DNA from: Falsiphaeobacter marinintestinus
Lineage (GTDB): Bacteria; Pseudomonadota; Alphaproteobacteria; Rhodobacterales; Rhodobacteraceae
Length of the DNA: 64,000 nt
Assembly (NCBI RefSeq): GCF_007923355.1
Contig: NZ_VOGO01000002.1
Span: 519,145-583,144, forward strand
Reading direction: 5' to 3'
A program made the translations under genes and the position numbers. Positions within the stretch are counted from its first letter, which is position 1. The number at the start of each line of letters is the position of its first letter. Below, in pieces: positions 36,597 through 45,600 of the stretch. A model generated the notes under the pieces. It had not been told where the DNA came from, made no database searches, and worked only from the letters and a program-made list of their open reading frames with translations.

Positions 36597-37868
36597 ATGT
36601 CTCAAGTTCTTTCCAGCGCGTGGGCGCTTTTGCTCGGTATGGGATTGCTGATGGTCGGCAACGGTCTGCAGGGCACGCTTCTGGGTGTGCGCGGCCAGCT
36701 TGAAGGCTTTTCCACCTTTGAAATGTCGGTGGTGATGTCGTCCTATTTCCTCGGCTTCCTCGGCGGGTCTCGCATTGCCCCTGATATGATCCGCAGGGTC
36801 GGACACGTCCGCGTCTTTGCGGCGCTGGCCTCGTTCATCTCTGCCGTGATGATCCTCTATCCGATGTTCACCAACCCAATCGCCTGGTCGCTGGGCCGCG
36901 TTCTGATCGGCTTTTGTTTCTCGGGCGTGTACGTGACGGCAGAAAGCTGGCTGAACAACGCAGCCGACAACGCCAACCGTGGCAAAGCGCTGTCGGCCTA
37001 TATGATTGTCCAGATGGCGGGCATCGTTGCCGCACAGGCCCTGATGCTGGCGGGCGATCCGGCCGGGTATGAGACATTCGTGATCGCATCGGTTCTGGTT
37101 TCGATTTCCTTCGCCCCCATTTTGCTCTCGATCAGCCCGACACCGTCGTTCGAGCGGACCCAGCCGATGACACTGCGCCAGTTGATGACAGCCTCGCCGT
37201 TGGGCTGCGTGGGCATGTTCCTGATGGGCGGCGTGTTTTCCGCCCAGTTCGGGATGAGCGCGGTCTACGGTGCCGAAGTCGGGCTGACGCTGGCCGAAAT
37301 CTCAACCTTTGTCGCTGCCTTTTATATCGGTGCGACGGTGTTCCAGTACCCGATCGGGTGGTTGTCCGACCGAATGGACCGGCGCCTGATGATCATGGCC
37401 GGCTCAATCGGGGCCGGGCTTGGATCGATCCTCGGTATCATGATGGGCGATCAGTTCATCGTTCTGCTGTTCGCCGCGCTGCTGATCGGCGGGCTGGCAA
37501 ACCCGCTCTATTCGTTGCTGATCGCCTATACCAACGACTATCTCGAACACGAAGACATGGCCGCCGCTTCTGGCGGGCTGGTCTTCATCAACGGTCTTGG
37601 CGCGATTGCCGGGCCGCTGTTCATGGGCTGGCTGATGGATGACGCGATCATCGGGCCGTCCGGGTATTTCATGTTCATGGCCGGATTGTTGTTCGCTCTG
37701 GCACTTTATGCCGCCTACCGGATGACTCAGCGGCCGTCGGTTCCGGTCGAAGACACCGGCGTTATGGCAGCGGTTTACCCGTCGTCGACGGCGATGGCGG
37801 TCGAATATGCGCAAGAATTCGCCATTGAGGCAGATCAGGATGGTCAAGATGACGCAGAAGCGGCATGA
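36597..37868 (+). CDS. MFS transporter (YcaD-like)
   Basis: A 423-residue major facilitator with about 12 hydrophobic segments. LLLGMGLLMVGNGLQGTLLG opens it, and GRVLIGFCFSGVYVTAESWL with FQYPIGWLSDRMDRRLMIM is the YcaD/YfkF-type signature (the latter is the loop-8-9 MFS motif). The last 45 residues are acidic and probably cytoplasmic. Start ATG 36597 behind GGGAGTCGG. The substrate is not predictable. Confidence 0.87.
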   Translation: MSQVLSSAWALLLGMGLLMVGNGLQGTLLGVRGQLEGFSTFEMSVVMSSYFLGFLGGSRIAPDMIRRVGHVRVFAALASFISAVMILYPMFTNPIAWSLGRVLIGFCFSGVYVTAESWLNNAADNANRGKALSAYMIVQMAGIVAAQALMLAGDPAGYETFVIASVLVSISFAPILLSISPTPSFERTQPMTLRQLMTASPLGCVGMFLMGGVFSAQFGMSAVYGAEVGLTLAEISTFVAAFYIGATVFQYPIGWLSDRMDRRLMIMAGSIGAGLGSILGIMMGDQFIVLLFAALLIGGLANPLYSLLIAYTNDYLEHEDMAAASGGLVFINGLGAIAGPLFMGWLMDDAIIGPSGYFMFMAGLLFALALYAAYRMTQRPSVPVEDTGVMAAVYPSSTAMAVEYAQEFAIEADQDGQDDAEAA

Positions 37869-37977
37869 TTTGTAACATTATGTCGTTGGTGTCGTAATTT
37901 GTTACTGTCACACAACGTTAAAATTTCTTTAAGTTCAGATAATTCACGTGTGTGAGTATAAAAACGGAGTAAGTCTC

Positions 37978-38556
37978 ATGATTGGACCAGAGGAAATCCT
38001 GAATTTCTGGTTAGATGAGAAGGGCCCAGGCAGCTGGTATATCCAGGATGACACGCTTGACGCCGAAATTCGGACCAAATTTGAAGCCGCCTGGGAAGGC
38101 GCTGCAGATGGCCGGTATTCCCTGTGGCTGACCTATCCCAGTGGCGCACTCGCTTACATCATCCTGACCGATCAGTTTCCCCGGAACATGTTCCGCGGTG
38201 ATGGCAAATCTTTTGCCACCGACAAGGCCGCGCTTGCTGCGGCCAAGGCGGCAGTCGACAAAGGTTGGGATCTCAAGATCGATGAACCTGCGCGGCAGTT
38301 CTTTTATCTGCCGATGATGCACTCGGAAAACCTGTGCGATCAGGAACGCTGTGTACGGCTGATGTGCGAACGCATGCCGGAAGGCGGCGCATCGAACCTG
38401 CTGCATGCCCGCGCCCACCGTGAAATCATCCGCAAGTTTGGCCGGTTCCCGTACCGCAACGCAGCCCTGTCCCGGTCAACCACCCGCACCGAGGCCGATT
38501 ATGTCTCGGACGGAGGCTATGGCCAGACCGTGCGCGAATTGCAGGCCGCCAGTTAA
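37978..38556 (+). CDS. DUF924 family protein
   Basis: A 192-residue DUF924 protein starting MIGPEEILNFWLDEKGPGSW, with ILTDQFPRNMFRGDGKSFATD and FYLPMMHSENLCDQERCVRL, which are the conserved stretches of this helical family. No activity is known. I start at ATG 37978 behind GGAG. The upstream ~110 bp is AT-rich and probably carries its promoter. Its stop shares the four bases TTAA with the stop of the convergent gene. Confidence 0.88.
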   Translation: MIGPEEILNFWLDEKGPGSWYIQDDTLDAEIRTKFEAAWEGAADGRYSLWLTYPSGALAYIILTDQFPRNMFRGDGKSFATDKAALAAAKAAVDKGWDLKIDEPARQFFYLPMMHSENLCDQERCVRLMCERMPEGGASNLLHARAHREIIRKFGRFPYRNAALSRSTTRTEADYVSDGGYGQTVRELQAAS

Positions 38557-38981
38557 ACCTCGCCTTCGGGCGGAACACAGCCGCGTATATCGTTTACGGT
38601 ATGGGCGGCCTCGTTGCCCAATGTCCTGATCGACTGATCCAGCATGGTCTGGGGCAGGGCCGTGATTTCGTCCAGCCGCCCACCCATCTTGTCCATCCGC
38701 ACACCGACCTGATCGATCCGCGTTTGCACGCGCGACATGATCTCGGGGCTCAGGTCCCCGGTGTTCAGGCTCGCCAGATCACTGCGCAGCGCGCTCAGTT
38801 CCGCTGTCATCATCTTAACATCGTCGCGCATCGGCCCGACAATCTGGATCTTGCTGGCGAAACCGGTCAGAACCCCGTCCACCGTACTGCTCAGCTTCCA
38901 TCCCAGAAACAGGCACACAGCCACCAGGATCAAAGTCGCGTTCAGCAATGCAAGGGCCAGATCTTTGAGTGTCTTTGCCAT
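38553..38981 (-). CDS. small membrane-anchored coiled-coil protein, unknown function
   Basis: A 142-residue protein with an N-terminal transmembrane helix (LALALLNATLILVAVCLFLGW) and a soluble part of coiled-coil heptads (RDDVKMMTAELSALRSDLAS, then RIDQVGVRMDKMGGRLDEI). I start at ATG 38981, AAGGAC upstream; a longer frame has no support. The family is not recognised. It lies divergent from lpd across about 200 bp and convergent with the DUF924 gene. Confidence 0.7.
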   Translation of the reverse strand: MAKTLKDLALALLNATLILVAVCLFLGWKLSSTVDGVLTGFASKIQIVGPMRDDVKMMTAELSALRSDLASLNTGDLSPEIMSRVQTRIDQVGVRMDKMGGRLDEITALPQTMLDQSIRTLGNEAAHTVNDIRGCVPPEGEV

Positions 38982-39113
38982 GGAATGTCCTTTCGAAATC
39001 AGCGGGCAGGGCGCGTTTAACGCGATCATATCTGACAAAACCAAAATTTCTGTTGCAGAAACAGTCAGAAAAGCCAAAATTTCCAATGTCAGATATGTCG
39101 CGGATCAGCCCCA

Positions 39114-39150
39114 TTGATGTGGCTGGGATGATAGTTTAATGGTAAACTAT
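39114..39150 (+). promoter_or_regulatory. lpd promoter with candidate operator shared with pdhA
   Basis: Operator: ATAGTTTA (39131-39138) / TAAACTAT (39143-39150), spacer ATGG, a perfect 8-bp-arm dyad. Possible promoter: TTGATG (39114-39119), 17 bp, TAATGG (39137-39142), so the dyad would cover the -10 box, as a repressor site does. The pdhA operon has the same dyad at the same distance from its start codon. Confidence 0.72.
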
Positions 39151-39181
39151 ATTTTTGACGCGCTGTCTCTAGGGGGAATCC

Positions 39182-40576
39182 ATGGCCGCGAAATCTTTTG
39201 ATATGATCGTTATCGGCGCCGGGCCGGGCGGATATGTGGCTGCGATCCGCGGCGCTCAGTTGGGTCTGAAGGTTGCGGTTGTCGAACGCGAACATCTGGG
39301 CGGCATCTGCCTGAACTGGGGCTGTATCCCGACCAAGGCGCTGCTGCGCTCATCCGAAGTGTTCCACCTGATGGAACGCGCGAAGGATTTCGGCCTGTCG
39401 GCTGACAAGATCGGCTATGATCTGGACGCGGTCGTGAAACGCTCGCGCGGCGTGGCCAAGCAGCTGTCCGGCGGTGTCGGCCACTTGCTGAAAAAGAACA
39501 AGGTCACCGTGATCATGGGCGAGGCCACAGTGCCCGCCAAAGGCAAGGTCACCGTCAAGACCGACAAGGGTAGCGAAGACCTGACCGCCAAGAACATCAT
39601 CCTCGCCACCGGTGCGCGCGCCCGCGAACTGCCGGGACTCGAGGCCGACGGCGATCTGGTGTGGACCTACAAGCACGCCCTCAACCCGCCCCGGATGCCA
39701 AAAAAGCTGCTGGTCATCGGATCGGGCGCCATCGGCATCGAATTCGCCAGCTTCTATAACACGCTCGGGGCCGACACGACCGTGGTCGAAGTCATGGACC
39801 GGGTGTTGCCGGTTGAAGACGCCGAAATCAGCGCCTTCGCCAAAAAGCAGTTTGTGAAGCAGGGCATGAAGATCATGGAAAAAGCCATGGTCAAACAGCT
39901 GGATCGTGGCAAAGGCAAAGTCACCGCCCATATCGAAAAAGGTGGGAAAATTGAAAAGATTGACTTCGATTCTGTGATATCTGCCGTTGGAATTGTCGGA
40001 AATGTGGAAGGGTTGGGTCTTGAGGCGTTGGGCGTCACGGTCGACCGCACCCATGTTGTGACCGATGAATTCTGCCGCACAGGCGTCGACGGGCTTTATG
40101 CCATCGGCGATATCGCGGGCGCGCCATGGCTTGCTCACAAGGCCAGCCACGAAGGTGTCATGGTCGCCGAATTGATCGCCGGCAAACACGCCCACCCGGT
40201 GAAACCCGAAAGCATCGCGGGCTGTACCTATTGCCACCCGCAGGTCGCGTCGGTCGGCTATTCCGAGGCCAAGGCCAAGGAATTGGGCTACGACATCAAG
40301 GTCGGCCGCTTCCCGTTCATCGGCAACGGCAAAGCCATCGCATTGGGCGAACCCGAGGGCATGGTCAAAACCGTGTTCGACGCCAAGACCGGAGAGCTTT
40401 TGGGCGCTCACATGGTCGGCGCAGAAGTCACCGAACTGATTCAGGGCTATGTCGTTGGTCGCCAGCTTGAGACCACGGAAGAAGACCTGATGCACACCGT
40501 CTTCCCACACCCGACCCTCAGCGAAATGATGCATGAAAGCGTGCTCGACGCTTATGACCGGGCCATTCACTTCTGA
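39182..40576 (+). CDS. lpdA: dihydrolipoamide dehydrogenase (E3)
   Basis: A 464-residue flavoprotein that reoxidises lipoyl groups of the 2-oxo acid dehydrogenases with NAD. FAD motif MIVIGAGPGGYVAAIRGAQL, redox disulfide GGICLNWGCIPTKALL, NAD loop LLVIGSGAIGIEFASFYNTL, second FAD motif GVDGLYAIGDIAGAPWLAHK and the C-terminal catalytic FPHPTLSEMMHES (His-Pro-Thr-Leu-Ser-Glu) are all present. It stands apart from pdhABC (21 kb) but has the same upstream dyad, so I take it as the E3 of that complex. A terminator follows at 40610-40641. Confidence 0.97.
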   Translation: MAAKSFDMIVIGAGPGGYVAAIRGAQLGLKVAVVEREHLGGICLNWGCIPTKALLRSSEVFHLMERAKDFGLSADKIGYDLDAVVKRSRGVAKQLSGGVGHLLKKNKVTVIMGEATVPAKGKVTVKTDKGSEDLTAKNIILATGARARELPGLEADGDLVWTYKHALNPPRMPKKLLVIGSGAIGIEFASFYNTLGADTTVVEVMDRVLPVEDAEISAFAKKQFVKQGMKIMEKAMVKQLDRGKGKVTAHIEKGGKIEKIDFDSVISAVGIVGNVEGLGLEALGVTVDRTHVVTDEFCRTGVDGLYAIGDIAGAPWLAHKASHEGVMVAELIAGKHAHPVKPESIAGCTYCHPQVASVGYSEAKAKELGYDIKVGRFPFIGNGKAIALGEPEGMVKTVFDAKTGELLGAHMVGAEVTELIQGYVVGRQLETTEEDLMHTVFPHPTLSEMMHESVLDAYDRAIHF

Positions 40577-40609
40577 TCTGACGGACGACAAACAGACGAC
40601 GATTTAAAC

Positions 40610-40641
40610 AGCCCCGGACGCGGCATCCCGCGTTCGGGGCT
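40610..40641 (+). terminator. intrinsic terminator after lpdA
   Basis: A 14-bp stem AGCCCCGGACGCGG / CCGCGTTCGGGGCT with one wobble, a CATC loop and a short T-run. Confidence 0.85.
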
Positions 40642-40695
40642 TTGTCATTGCGCAGGCGCTGTGATTATCTGTCTGAAATACTGCAGGAGAACAGG

Positions 40696-41256
40696 ATGGT
40701 CAGCCTCAACCGGATCGCCATGGGCAAATCCAGCCGCAAACTGGTCCGCGACCTTGGGCCAGATATCGATGTGGCCGAAGTATCCGGAAAATGGGGCCGC
40801 ATGTTCAACTTCCGCTCGTACCAGCAGTTCATTTTCCCCGAGTATGACATCTGCACCGGTCCGTTCACCGATGACGCTGGCGACCCGCTCCGGTTTGATC
40901 TGATCCTGGCCAATCAGGTCTGGGAACATCTGGATCGCCCCTATGCGGCAACCCAGAACGTCCTGACCATGCTGCGTCCAGGCGGGTATTTCTGGGTCGC
41001 TGTTCCGTTCTTCGTTCCGTTCCACGCCGCCCCCTACGATTGCTCGCGCTGGTCGGCACGCGGCCTGACCAACCTGTTGATCGAATGCGGGTTTCCCGAA
41101 GATGACATTCGCGCTGATCAATGGGGCAATCGCAACGCCGCCCTGCGCAATATGGAAGACAAATGGCCGCCCAAGTATATCAAAGACCAGGACACGCTGG
41201 AAAACGACCCCAGAATGCCCATCTGCGCATGGGCCATGGCGCGCAAACCGCTTTAA
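40696..41256 (+). CDS. class I SAM-dependent methyltransferase
   Basis: A 186-residue methyltransferase of the Methyltransf_11 type. RFDLILANQVWEHLDRPYAA is motif II with the typical acidic loop, and NVLTMLRPGGYFWVAVPFFV is motif III. The usual glycine-rich motif I is weak, with a short N-terminus (LVRDLGPDIDVAEV). It could be a small-molecule or sugar methyltransferase. I start at ATG 40696 with AGGAG six bases upstream. The stop shares TTAA with the convergent rhodanese gene. Confidence 0.8.
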   Translation: MVSLNRIAMGKSSRKLVRDLGPDIDVAEVSGKWGRMFNFRSYQQFIFPEYDICTGPFTDDAGDPLRFDLILANQVWEHLDRPYAATQNVLTMLRPGGYFWVAVPFFVPFHAAPYDCSRWSARGLTNLLIECGFPEDDIRADQWGNRNAALRNMEDKWPPKYIKDQDTLENDPRMPICAWAMARKPL

Positions 41257-41612
41257 AGCTTTTCGACGCTGCCCCCGGCCTGCACCCAATGCCCAAAGCC
41301 GCCGATGTTATAGACATCCTCATAGCCCATCTTGCGCAGCGCGCTGGCCGCCATGTTCGACCGCGCCCCACTGGCACAGTAAACGGCGATCTTGCCGTCG
41401 CGCTTCAGGTCGGCGCAAAAATCGGGATTTCGCGGGTCGGCCATGTCTTTCACGCGCATCAGCGGGATGTGCAACGCGCCTTTCGCCTTGCCTGACATCT
41501 GAACTTCGCCCAGATCGCGCACGTCGATCAGCGTGACACTGCCGTCTTTGGCACCGTCTACGGCCTCTTGCGGGCTCATCCCCGCATGTGTTTCGCGCTT
41601 AAAAAACAGCAT
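41253..41612 (-). CDS. rhodanese-like domain protein
   Basis: A 119-residue single-domain rhodanese. [20 protein letters not shown] opens the fold and [19 protein letters not shown] has the catalytic Cys in the CxxGxR loop. Single-domain rhodaneses move sulfane sulfur between thiols. The start ATG 41612 follows GGGGAACG; the frame is open to 41711 but that would lie over the uvrA promoter. Its stop overlaps that of the methyltransferase. Confidence 0.85.
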   Translation of the reverse strand: MLFFKRETHAGMSPQEAVDGAKDGSVTLIDVRDLGEVQMSGKAKGALHIPLMRVKDMADPRNPDFCADLKRDGKIAVYCASGARSNMAASALRKMGYEDVYNIGGFGHWVQAGGSVEKL

Positions 41613-41713
41613 TCTCGTTCCCCGCGTATCTCTCGGTCCCGCACAGGGCGGGTTTCGGGCAATATAACATTCAAAAACATGAATACAAATGCCAAATACG
41701 CAAAATTTCACTC

Positions 41714-41728
41714 GTTCGCACTTTGTTC
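41714..41728 (+). promoter_or_regulatory. LexA (SOS) box before uvrA
   Basis: GTTC-GCACTTT-GTTC fits the alphaproteobacterial LexA consensus GTTC-N7-GTTC exactly, 64 bp before the uvrA start. Confidence 0.88.
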
Positions 41729-41791
41729 TTGCTTTTAGCTTGGAGACTCACGCCGCCTACACTATTTCTTAGTCATTCTCCCGGGGGCATC

Positions 41792-44650
41792 ATGGCAGAA
41801 CTCAAATCCATCGAAGTGCGCGGCGCGCGCGAGCACAATCTGAAGAACATCGATGTGGATATTCCGCGCGATCAGCTGGTGGTGATCACCGGCCTGTCCG
41901 GCTCGGGGAAATCCTCGCTCGCGTTCGACACGATCTATGCCGAAGGGCAGCGTCGCTATGTCGAATCGCTCAGCGCCTATGCGCGGCAATTCCTCGACAT
42001 GATGGAAAAGCCGGATGTCGATCATATCAGCGGTCTCAGCCCGGCGATTTCGATCGAACAAAAAACCACGTCGAAGAACCCGCGCTCGACCGTTGGCACC
42101 GTGACCGAGATTTACGACTACATGCGGCTGTTGTTCGCCCGCGCTGGCTCGCCGTTCAGCCCCGCCACCGGCCTGCCCATCGAAGCGCAGCAGGTGCAAG
42201 ACATGGTCGACCGCATCATGGCGCTTGAGGAAGGTACACGCGGCTATCTTCTCGCCCCCATCGTGCGCGACCGCAAAGGTGAATATAAGAAAGAATTCCT
42301 CGAACTGCGCAAGCAGGGCTTCCAGCGCGTCAAAGTGGATGGAGAGTTCCACGAACTCGACACACCGCCCACGCTGGACAAGAAATTCCGCCATGACATC
42401 GACGTGGTCGTTGACCGTATTGTTGTGCGCGAAGGTCTGGAAACCCGTCTGGCTGACTCCCTGCGCACCGCGCTTGATCTGGCCGACGGTATCGCCGTGC
42501 TGGAAACCGCCCCGAAAGAGGGCGACCCCGAACGCATGACGTTCAGCGAAAACTTCGCCTGTCCGGTCAGCGGCTTCACAATCCCCGAAATCGAACCGCG
42601 CCTGTTTTCGTTCAACGCGCCCTTCGGAGCCTGCTCAGACTGTGACGGTCTGGGGGTTGAACTGTTCTTTGACGAACGCCTCGTGGTGCCGGACCAAAGC
42701 CTGAAAATCTATGACGGCGCGCTGGCACCGTGGCGCAAGGGCAAATCGCCCTATTTCCTGCAAACCATCGAAGCCATCGCCGCGCATTACGAATTCGACA
42801 AAAGCACCCCGTGGAAAGATCTGCCCGCGCATATCCAGCAGGTGTTTCTCTACGGATCGGGCGACGAAGAAATCCCCTTCCGCTATGACGAAGGTGGGCG
42901 CGTCTATCAGGTGACCCGCACCTTCGAAGGCGTGATCCCGAATATGGAACGCCGCTATCGCGAAACCGATTCCAACTGGATTCGCGAAGAATTCGAACGC
43001 TACCAGAACAACCGCCCTTGCGGGACGTGTGACGGCTATCGCCTGCGGGAAGAGGCGCTGGCGGTGAAAATCGCCGGTTTGCATGTCGGGCAGGTGGTCC
43101 AGATGTCGATCCGCGAGGCATTGGCCTGGGTCGAACACGCGCCCGAAGAACTGTCCGCCCAGAAAAACGAAATCGCCCGCGCCATCCTGAAAGAGATCCG
43201 CGAACGGCTTGGGTTTCTCAACAACGTGGGCCTCGAATACCTGACCCTGTCGCGCAACAGCGGCACACTTTCGGGCGGCGAAAGCCAGCGCATCCGGCTT
43301 GCCTCACAAATCGGATCGGGCCTGACCGGCGTGCTCTACGTGCTCGACGAACCCTCGATCGGTCTGCACCAGCGCGACAATGATCGATTGCTCGAAACTC
43401 TGAAAAACCTGCGGGATCAGGGCAACACGGTGATCGTTGTCGAACACGACGAAGAAGCCATCCGCGAGGCGGATTATGTCTTTGATATCGGCCCCGGGGC
43501 CGGTGTGCATGGCGGGCAAGTGGTCAGCCACGGCACCCCGTCGGACATCGTCAACGACGCCGCATCCCTGACCGGGCAGTATCTTTCCGGAACCCGCGAA
43601 ATCGCAATTCCATCTGAACGCAGGGCAGGAAACGGAAAGTCGGTTACTGTCGTCAATGCCACCGGCAACAACCTGAAGAACGTCACCGCCGACTTCCCGC
43701 TGGGCCAGTTTGTCTGCGTGACCGGTGTGTCAGGCGGGGGCAAATCCACGCTGACGATTGAGACTCTGTTCAAAACCGCGTCGATGCGCCTGAACGGCGC
43801 GCGCCAGACTCCGGCTCCTTGCGAAACCATCAAAGGGCTTGAGCTGCTGGACAAAGTCATCGACATTGACCAACGCGCCATCGGGCGGACTCCGCGTTCA
43901 AATCCAGCGACTTACACCGGGGCCTTCACCCCGATCCGAGACTGGTTCGCCGGTTTGCCTGAGGCCAAGGCGCGCGGCTACAAGCCCGGTCGGTTCAGTT
44001 TCAACGTCAAGGGCGGGCGCTGCGAGGCCTGTCAGGGCGACGGTGTCATCAAGATCGAGATGCATTTTCTGCCCGACGTCTATGTCACCTGCGAAACCTG
44101 TGGCGGGGCCCGTTACAACCGCGAAACGCTGGAAATCAAGTTTAAAGGCAAGAGCATAGCCGACGTTCTTGATATGACCGTTGAAGACGCGCAGACGTTT
44201 TTTCAGGCCGTGCCCAGCATCCGCGACAAGATGGATGCTCTGGCACGCGTCGGACTTGGCTATATCAAGGTCGGTCAGCAAGCCACGACCCTGTCCGGGG
44301 GCGAAGCTCAACGGGTAAAGCTGTCCAAAGAACTTGCGAAACGCTCAACCGGGCGCACACTATACATCCTCGACGAACCGACCACCGGCCTGCATTTCGA
44401 AGACGTGCGCAAACTGCTTGAGGTGCTGCATGAACTGGTCGATCAAGGCAACACCGTCGTGGTGATCGAACATAACCTCGATGTGGTAAAAACCGCCGAC
44501 TGGATCATCGACATCGGCCCCGAAGGCGGCGATGGCGGAGGTGAAATCGTGGCCGAAGGCACCCCCGAGGATGTGGCGGATGTCGAACGCAGCCACACCG
44601 GGCGCTATCTGAAATCCATGCTGAACGCAAAACGGGTCGCCGCCGAGTAA
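41792..44650 (+). CDS. uvrA: excinuclease ABC subunit A
   Basis: A 952-residue UvrA, the damage-recognition ATPase of nucleotide excision repair. First Walker [17 protein letters not shown], first zinc knot CSDCDG...CGTCDG, ABC signature [16 protein letters not shown], second Walker [16 protein letters not shown], the zinc finger [20 protein letters not shown] followed by CETCGG, and [19 protein letters not shown] are visible. The start is ATG 41792 behind CGGGGGC; an in-frame start at 41723 lies next to the SOS box and is not credible. SOS control is expected from the LexA box. Confidence 0.97.
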   Translation: MAELKSIEVRGAREHNLKNIDVDIPRDQLVVITGLSGSGKSSLAFDTIYAEGQRRYVESLSAYARQFLDMMEKPDVDHISGLSPAISIEQKTTSKNPRSTVGTVTEIYDYMRLLFARAGSPFSPATGLPIEAQQVQDMVDRIMALEEGTRGYLLAPIVRDRKGEYKKEFLELRKQGFQRVKVDGEFHELDTPPTLDKKFRHDIDVVVDRIVVREGLETRLADSLRTALDLADGIAVLETAPKEGDPERMTFSENFACPVSGFTIPEIEPRLFSFNAPFGACSDCDGLGVELFFDERLVVPDQSLKIYDGALAPWRKGKSPYFLQTIEAIAAHYEFDKSTPWKDLPAHIQQVFLYGSGDEEIPFRYDEGGRVYQVTRTFEGVIPNMERRYRETDSNWIREEFERYQNNRPCGTCDGYRLREEALAVKIAGLHVGQVVQMSIREALAWVEHAPEELSAQKNEIARAILKEIRERLGFLNNVGLEYLTLSRNSGTLSGGESQRIRLASQIGSGLTGVLYVLDEPSIGLHQRDNDRLLETLKNLRDQGNTVIVVEHDEEAIREADYVFDIGPGAGVHGGQVVSHGTPSDIVNDAASLTGQYLSGTREIAIPSERRAGNGKSVTVVNATGNNLKNVTADFPLGQFVCVTGVSGGGKSTLTIETLFKTASMRLNGARQTPAPCETIKGLELLDKVIDIDQRAIGRTPRSNPATYTGAFTPIRDWFAGLPEAKARGYKPGRFSFNVKGGRCEACQGDGVIKIEMHFLPDVYVTCETCGGARYNRETLEIKFKGKSIADVLDMTVEDAQTFFQAVPSIRDKMDALARVGLGYIKVGQQATTLSGGEAQRVKLSKELAKRSTGRTLYILDEPTTGLHFEDVRKLLEVLHELVDQGNTVVVIEHNLDVVKTADWIIDIGPEGGDGGGEIVAEGTPEDVADVERSHTGRYLKSMLNAKRVAAE

Positions 44651-44670
44651 GGCGACGACCTGTCAGCGAT

Positions 44671-44713
44671 GTACAAAACGGTCAAACCCGCGATTTAACA
44701 GCGTACAAAACGG
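44671..44713. repeat. short direct repeat GTACAAAACGG in the uvrA-mmsB gap
   Basis: GTACAAAACGG occurs at 44671-44681 and again at 44703-44713, 32 bp apart (about three helical turns), in the convergent uvrA/mmsB gap. Short inverted CCTGTC/GACAGG stretches flank it. Confidence 0.6.
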
Positions 44714-44727
44714 CCTGAACCGACAGG

Positions 44728-45600
44728 TTATTCCCGCCCACGCTGTTCAAACCGGGGCAGCATGGCGCTGAAATCGCGCCCCTTGCCATCCTCGTCTTCA
44801 ACGAATTGCGCGTACAAAGCCTGCGCCAACTGACCCATCGGCGTATCTGCATCCGCGCTTTCGGCGGCCTGCTGGCTTAGCCGCAGATCCTTCAACATCA
44901 GATCAGCTGCAAAGCCCGGCTGATAGTCATTGTCCGCAGGCGATTGCGGCCCGACTCCGGGCGCCGGGCAATAGGCGTTCATGGTCCAGGAATACCCGGA
45001 CGAGGTTGATACGACGTCGAACATCTTCTGCCGGTCCAGCCCCAATTTATCAGCCAAAGCAAAGGCTTCGCAGGTGGCGATCATGGTGACGCCAAGGATC
45101 ATGTTGTTGCAGATCTTCGCCGCCTGACCGGCCCCGCTGTCACCGCAATGCACGGCCTTCTGGCCCATGATGTCAAACAACGGCGCGGCCATTGCAAAGG
45201 CCTCGGGCGATCCACCCGCCATGAACGTCAGCGTGCCACCCGCAGCCCCGCCAACGCCCCCCGACACCGGCGCATCCACCGCCAGAACACCAGCAGCAGC
45301 CGCCTGAGCCGCAACAGCCCGCGCGCTGTCCACATCAACAGTCGAGCAATCAACCAATGCAGCGCCCTTTTCCATCGCGGGGATAACCTCGTCCGCGACG
45401 GCGCGCAGGATCGCACCATTGGGCAGCATGGTGATAACAACCTCGGCACCCTTTGCCGCTTCCGCACCAGATGCAGCCATCGCAACGCCTTCAATCACAA
45501 CATCTGCCATGTCAAAGCCAGTCACGTCATGGCCCGCTTTGGCCAGATTGGACGCCATCGGCGCGCCCATATTGCCCAGTCCGATAAACCCGATCTTCAT
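44728..45600 (-). CDS. mmsB: 3-hydroxyisobutyrate dehydrogenase
   Basis: A 290-residue beta-hydroxyacid dehydrogenase. NAD motif IGFIGLGNMGAPMASNLAKA, substrate motif LAVDAPVSGGVGGAAGGTLT and the catalytic Lys region GAGQAAKICNNMILGVTMI fit 3-hydroxyisobutyrate dehydrogenase, which oxidises 3-hydroxyisobutyrate to methylmalonate semialdehyde in valine breakdown. The start overlaps the stop of the 3-hydroxyisobutyryl-CoA hydrolase gene by ATGA, so it is the last gene of that operon. Confidence 0.92.
   Translation of the reverse strand: MKIGFIGLGNMGAPMASNLAKAGHDVTGFDMADVVIEGVAMAASGAEAAKGAEVVITMLPNGAILRAVADEVIPAMEKGAALVDCSTVDVDSARAVAAQAAAAGVLAVDAPVSGGVGGAAGGTLTFMAGGSPEAFAMAAPLFDIMGQKAVHCGDSGAGQAAKICNNMILGVTMIATCEAFALADKLGLDRQKMFDVVSTSSGYSWTMNAYCPAPGVGPQSPADNDYQPGFAADLMLKDLRLSQQAAESADADTPMGQLAQALYAQFVEDEDGKGRDFSAMLPRFEQRGRE

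Noticed and set aside
39350..40591. 413-codon minus-strand frame over lpd
   Set aside because: Antisense to a full lpd gene with complete redox and FAD motifs; no family character on the reverse strand.
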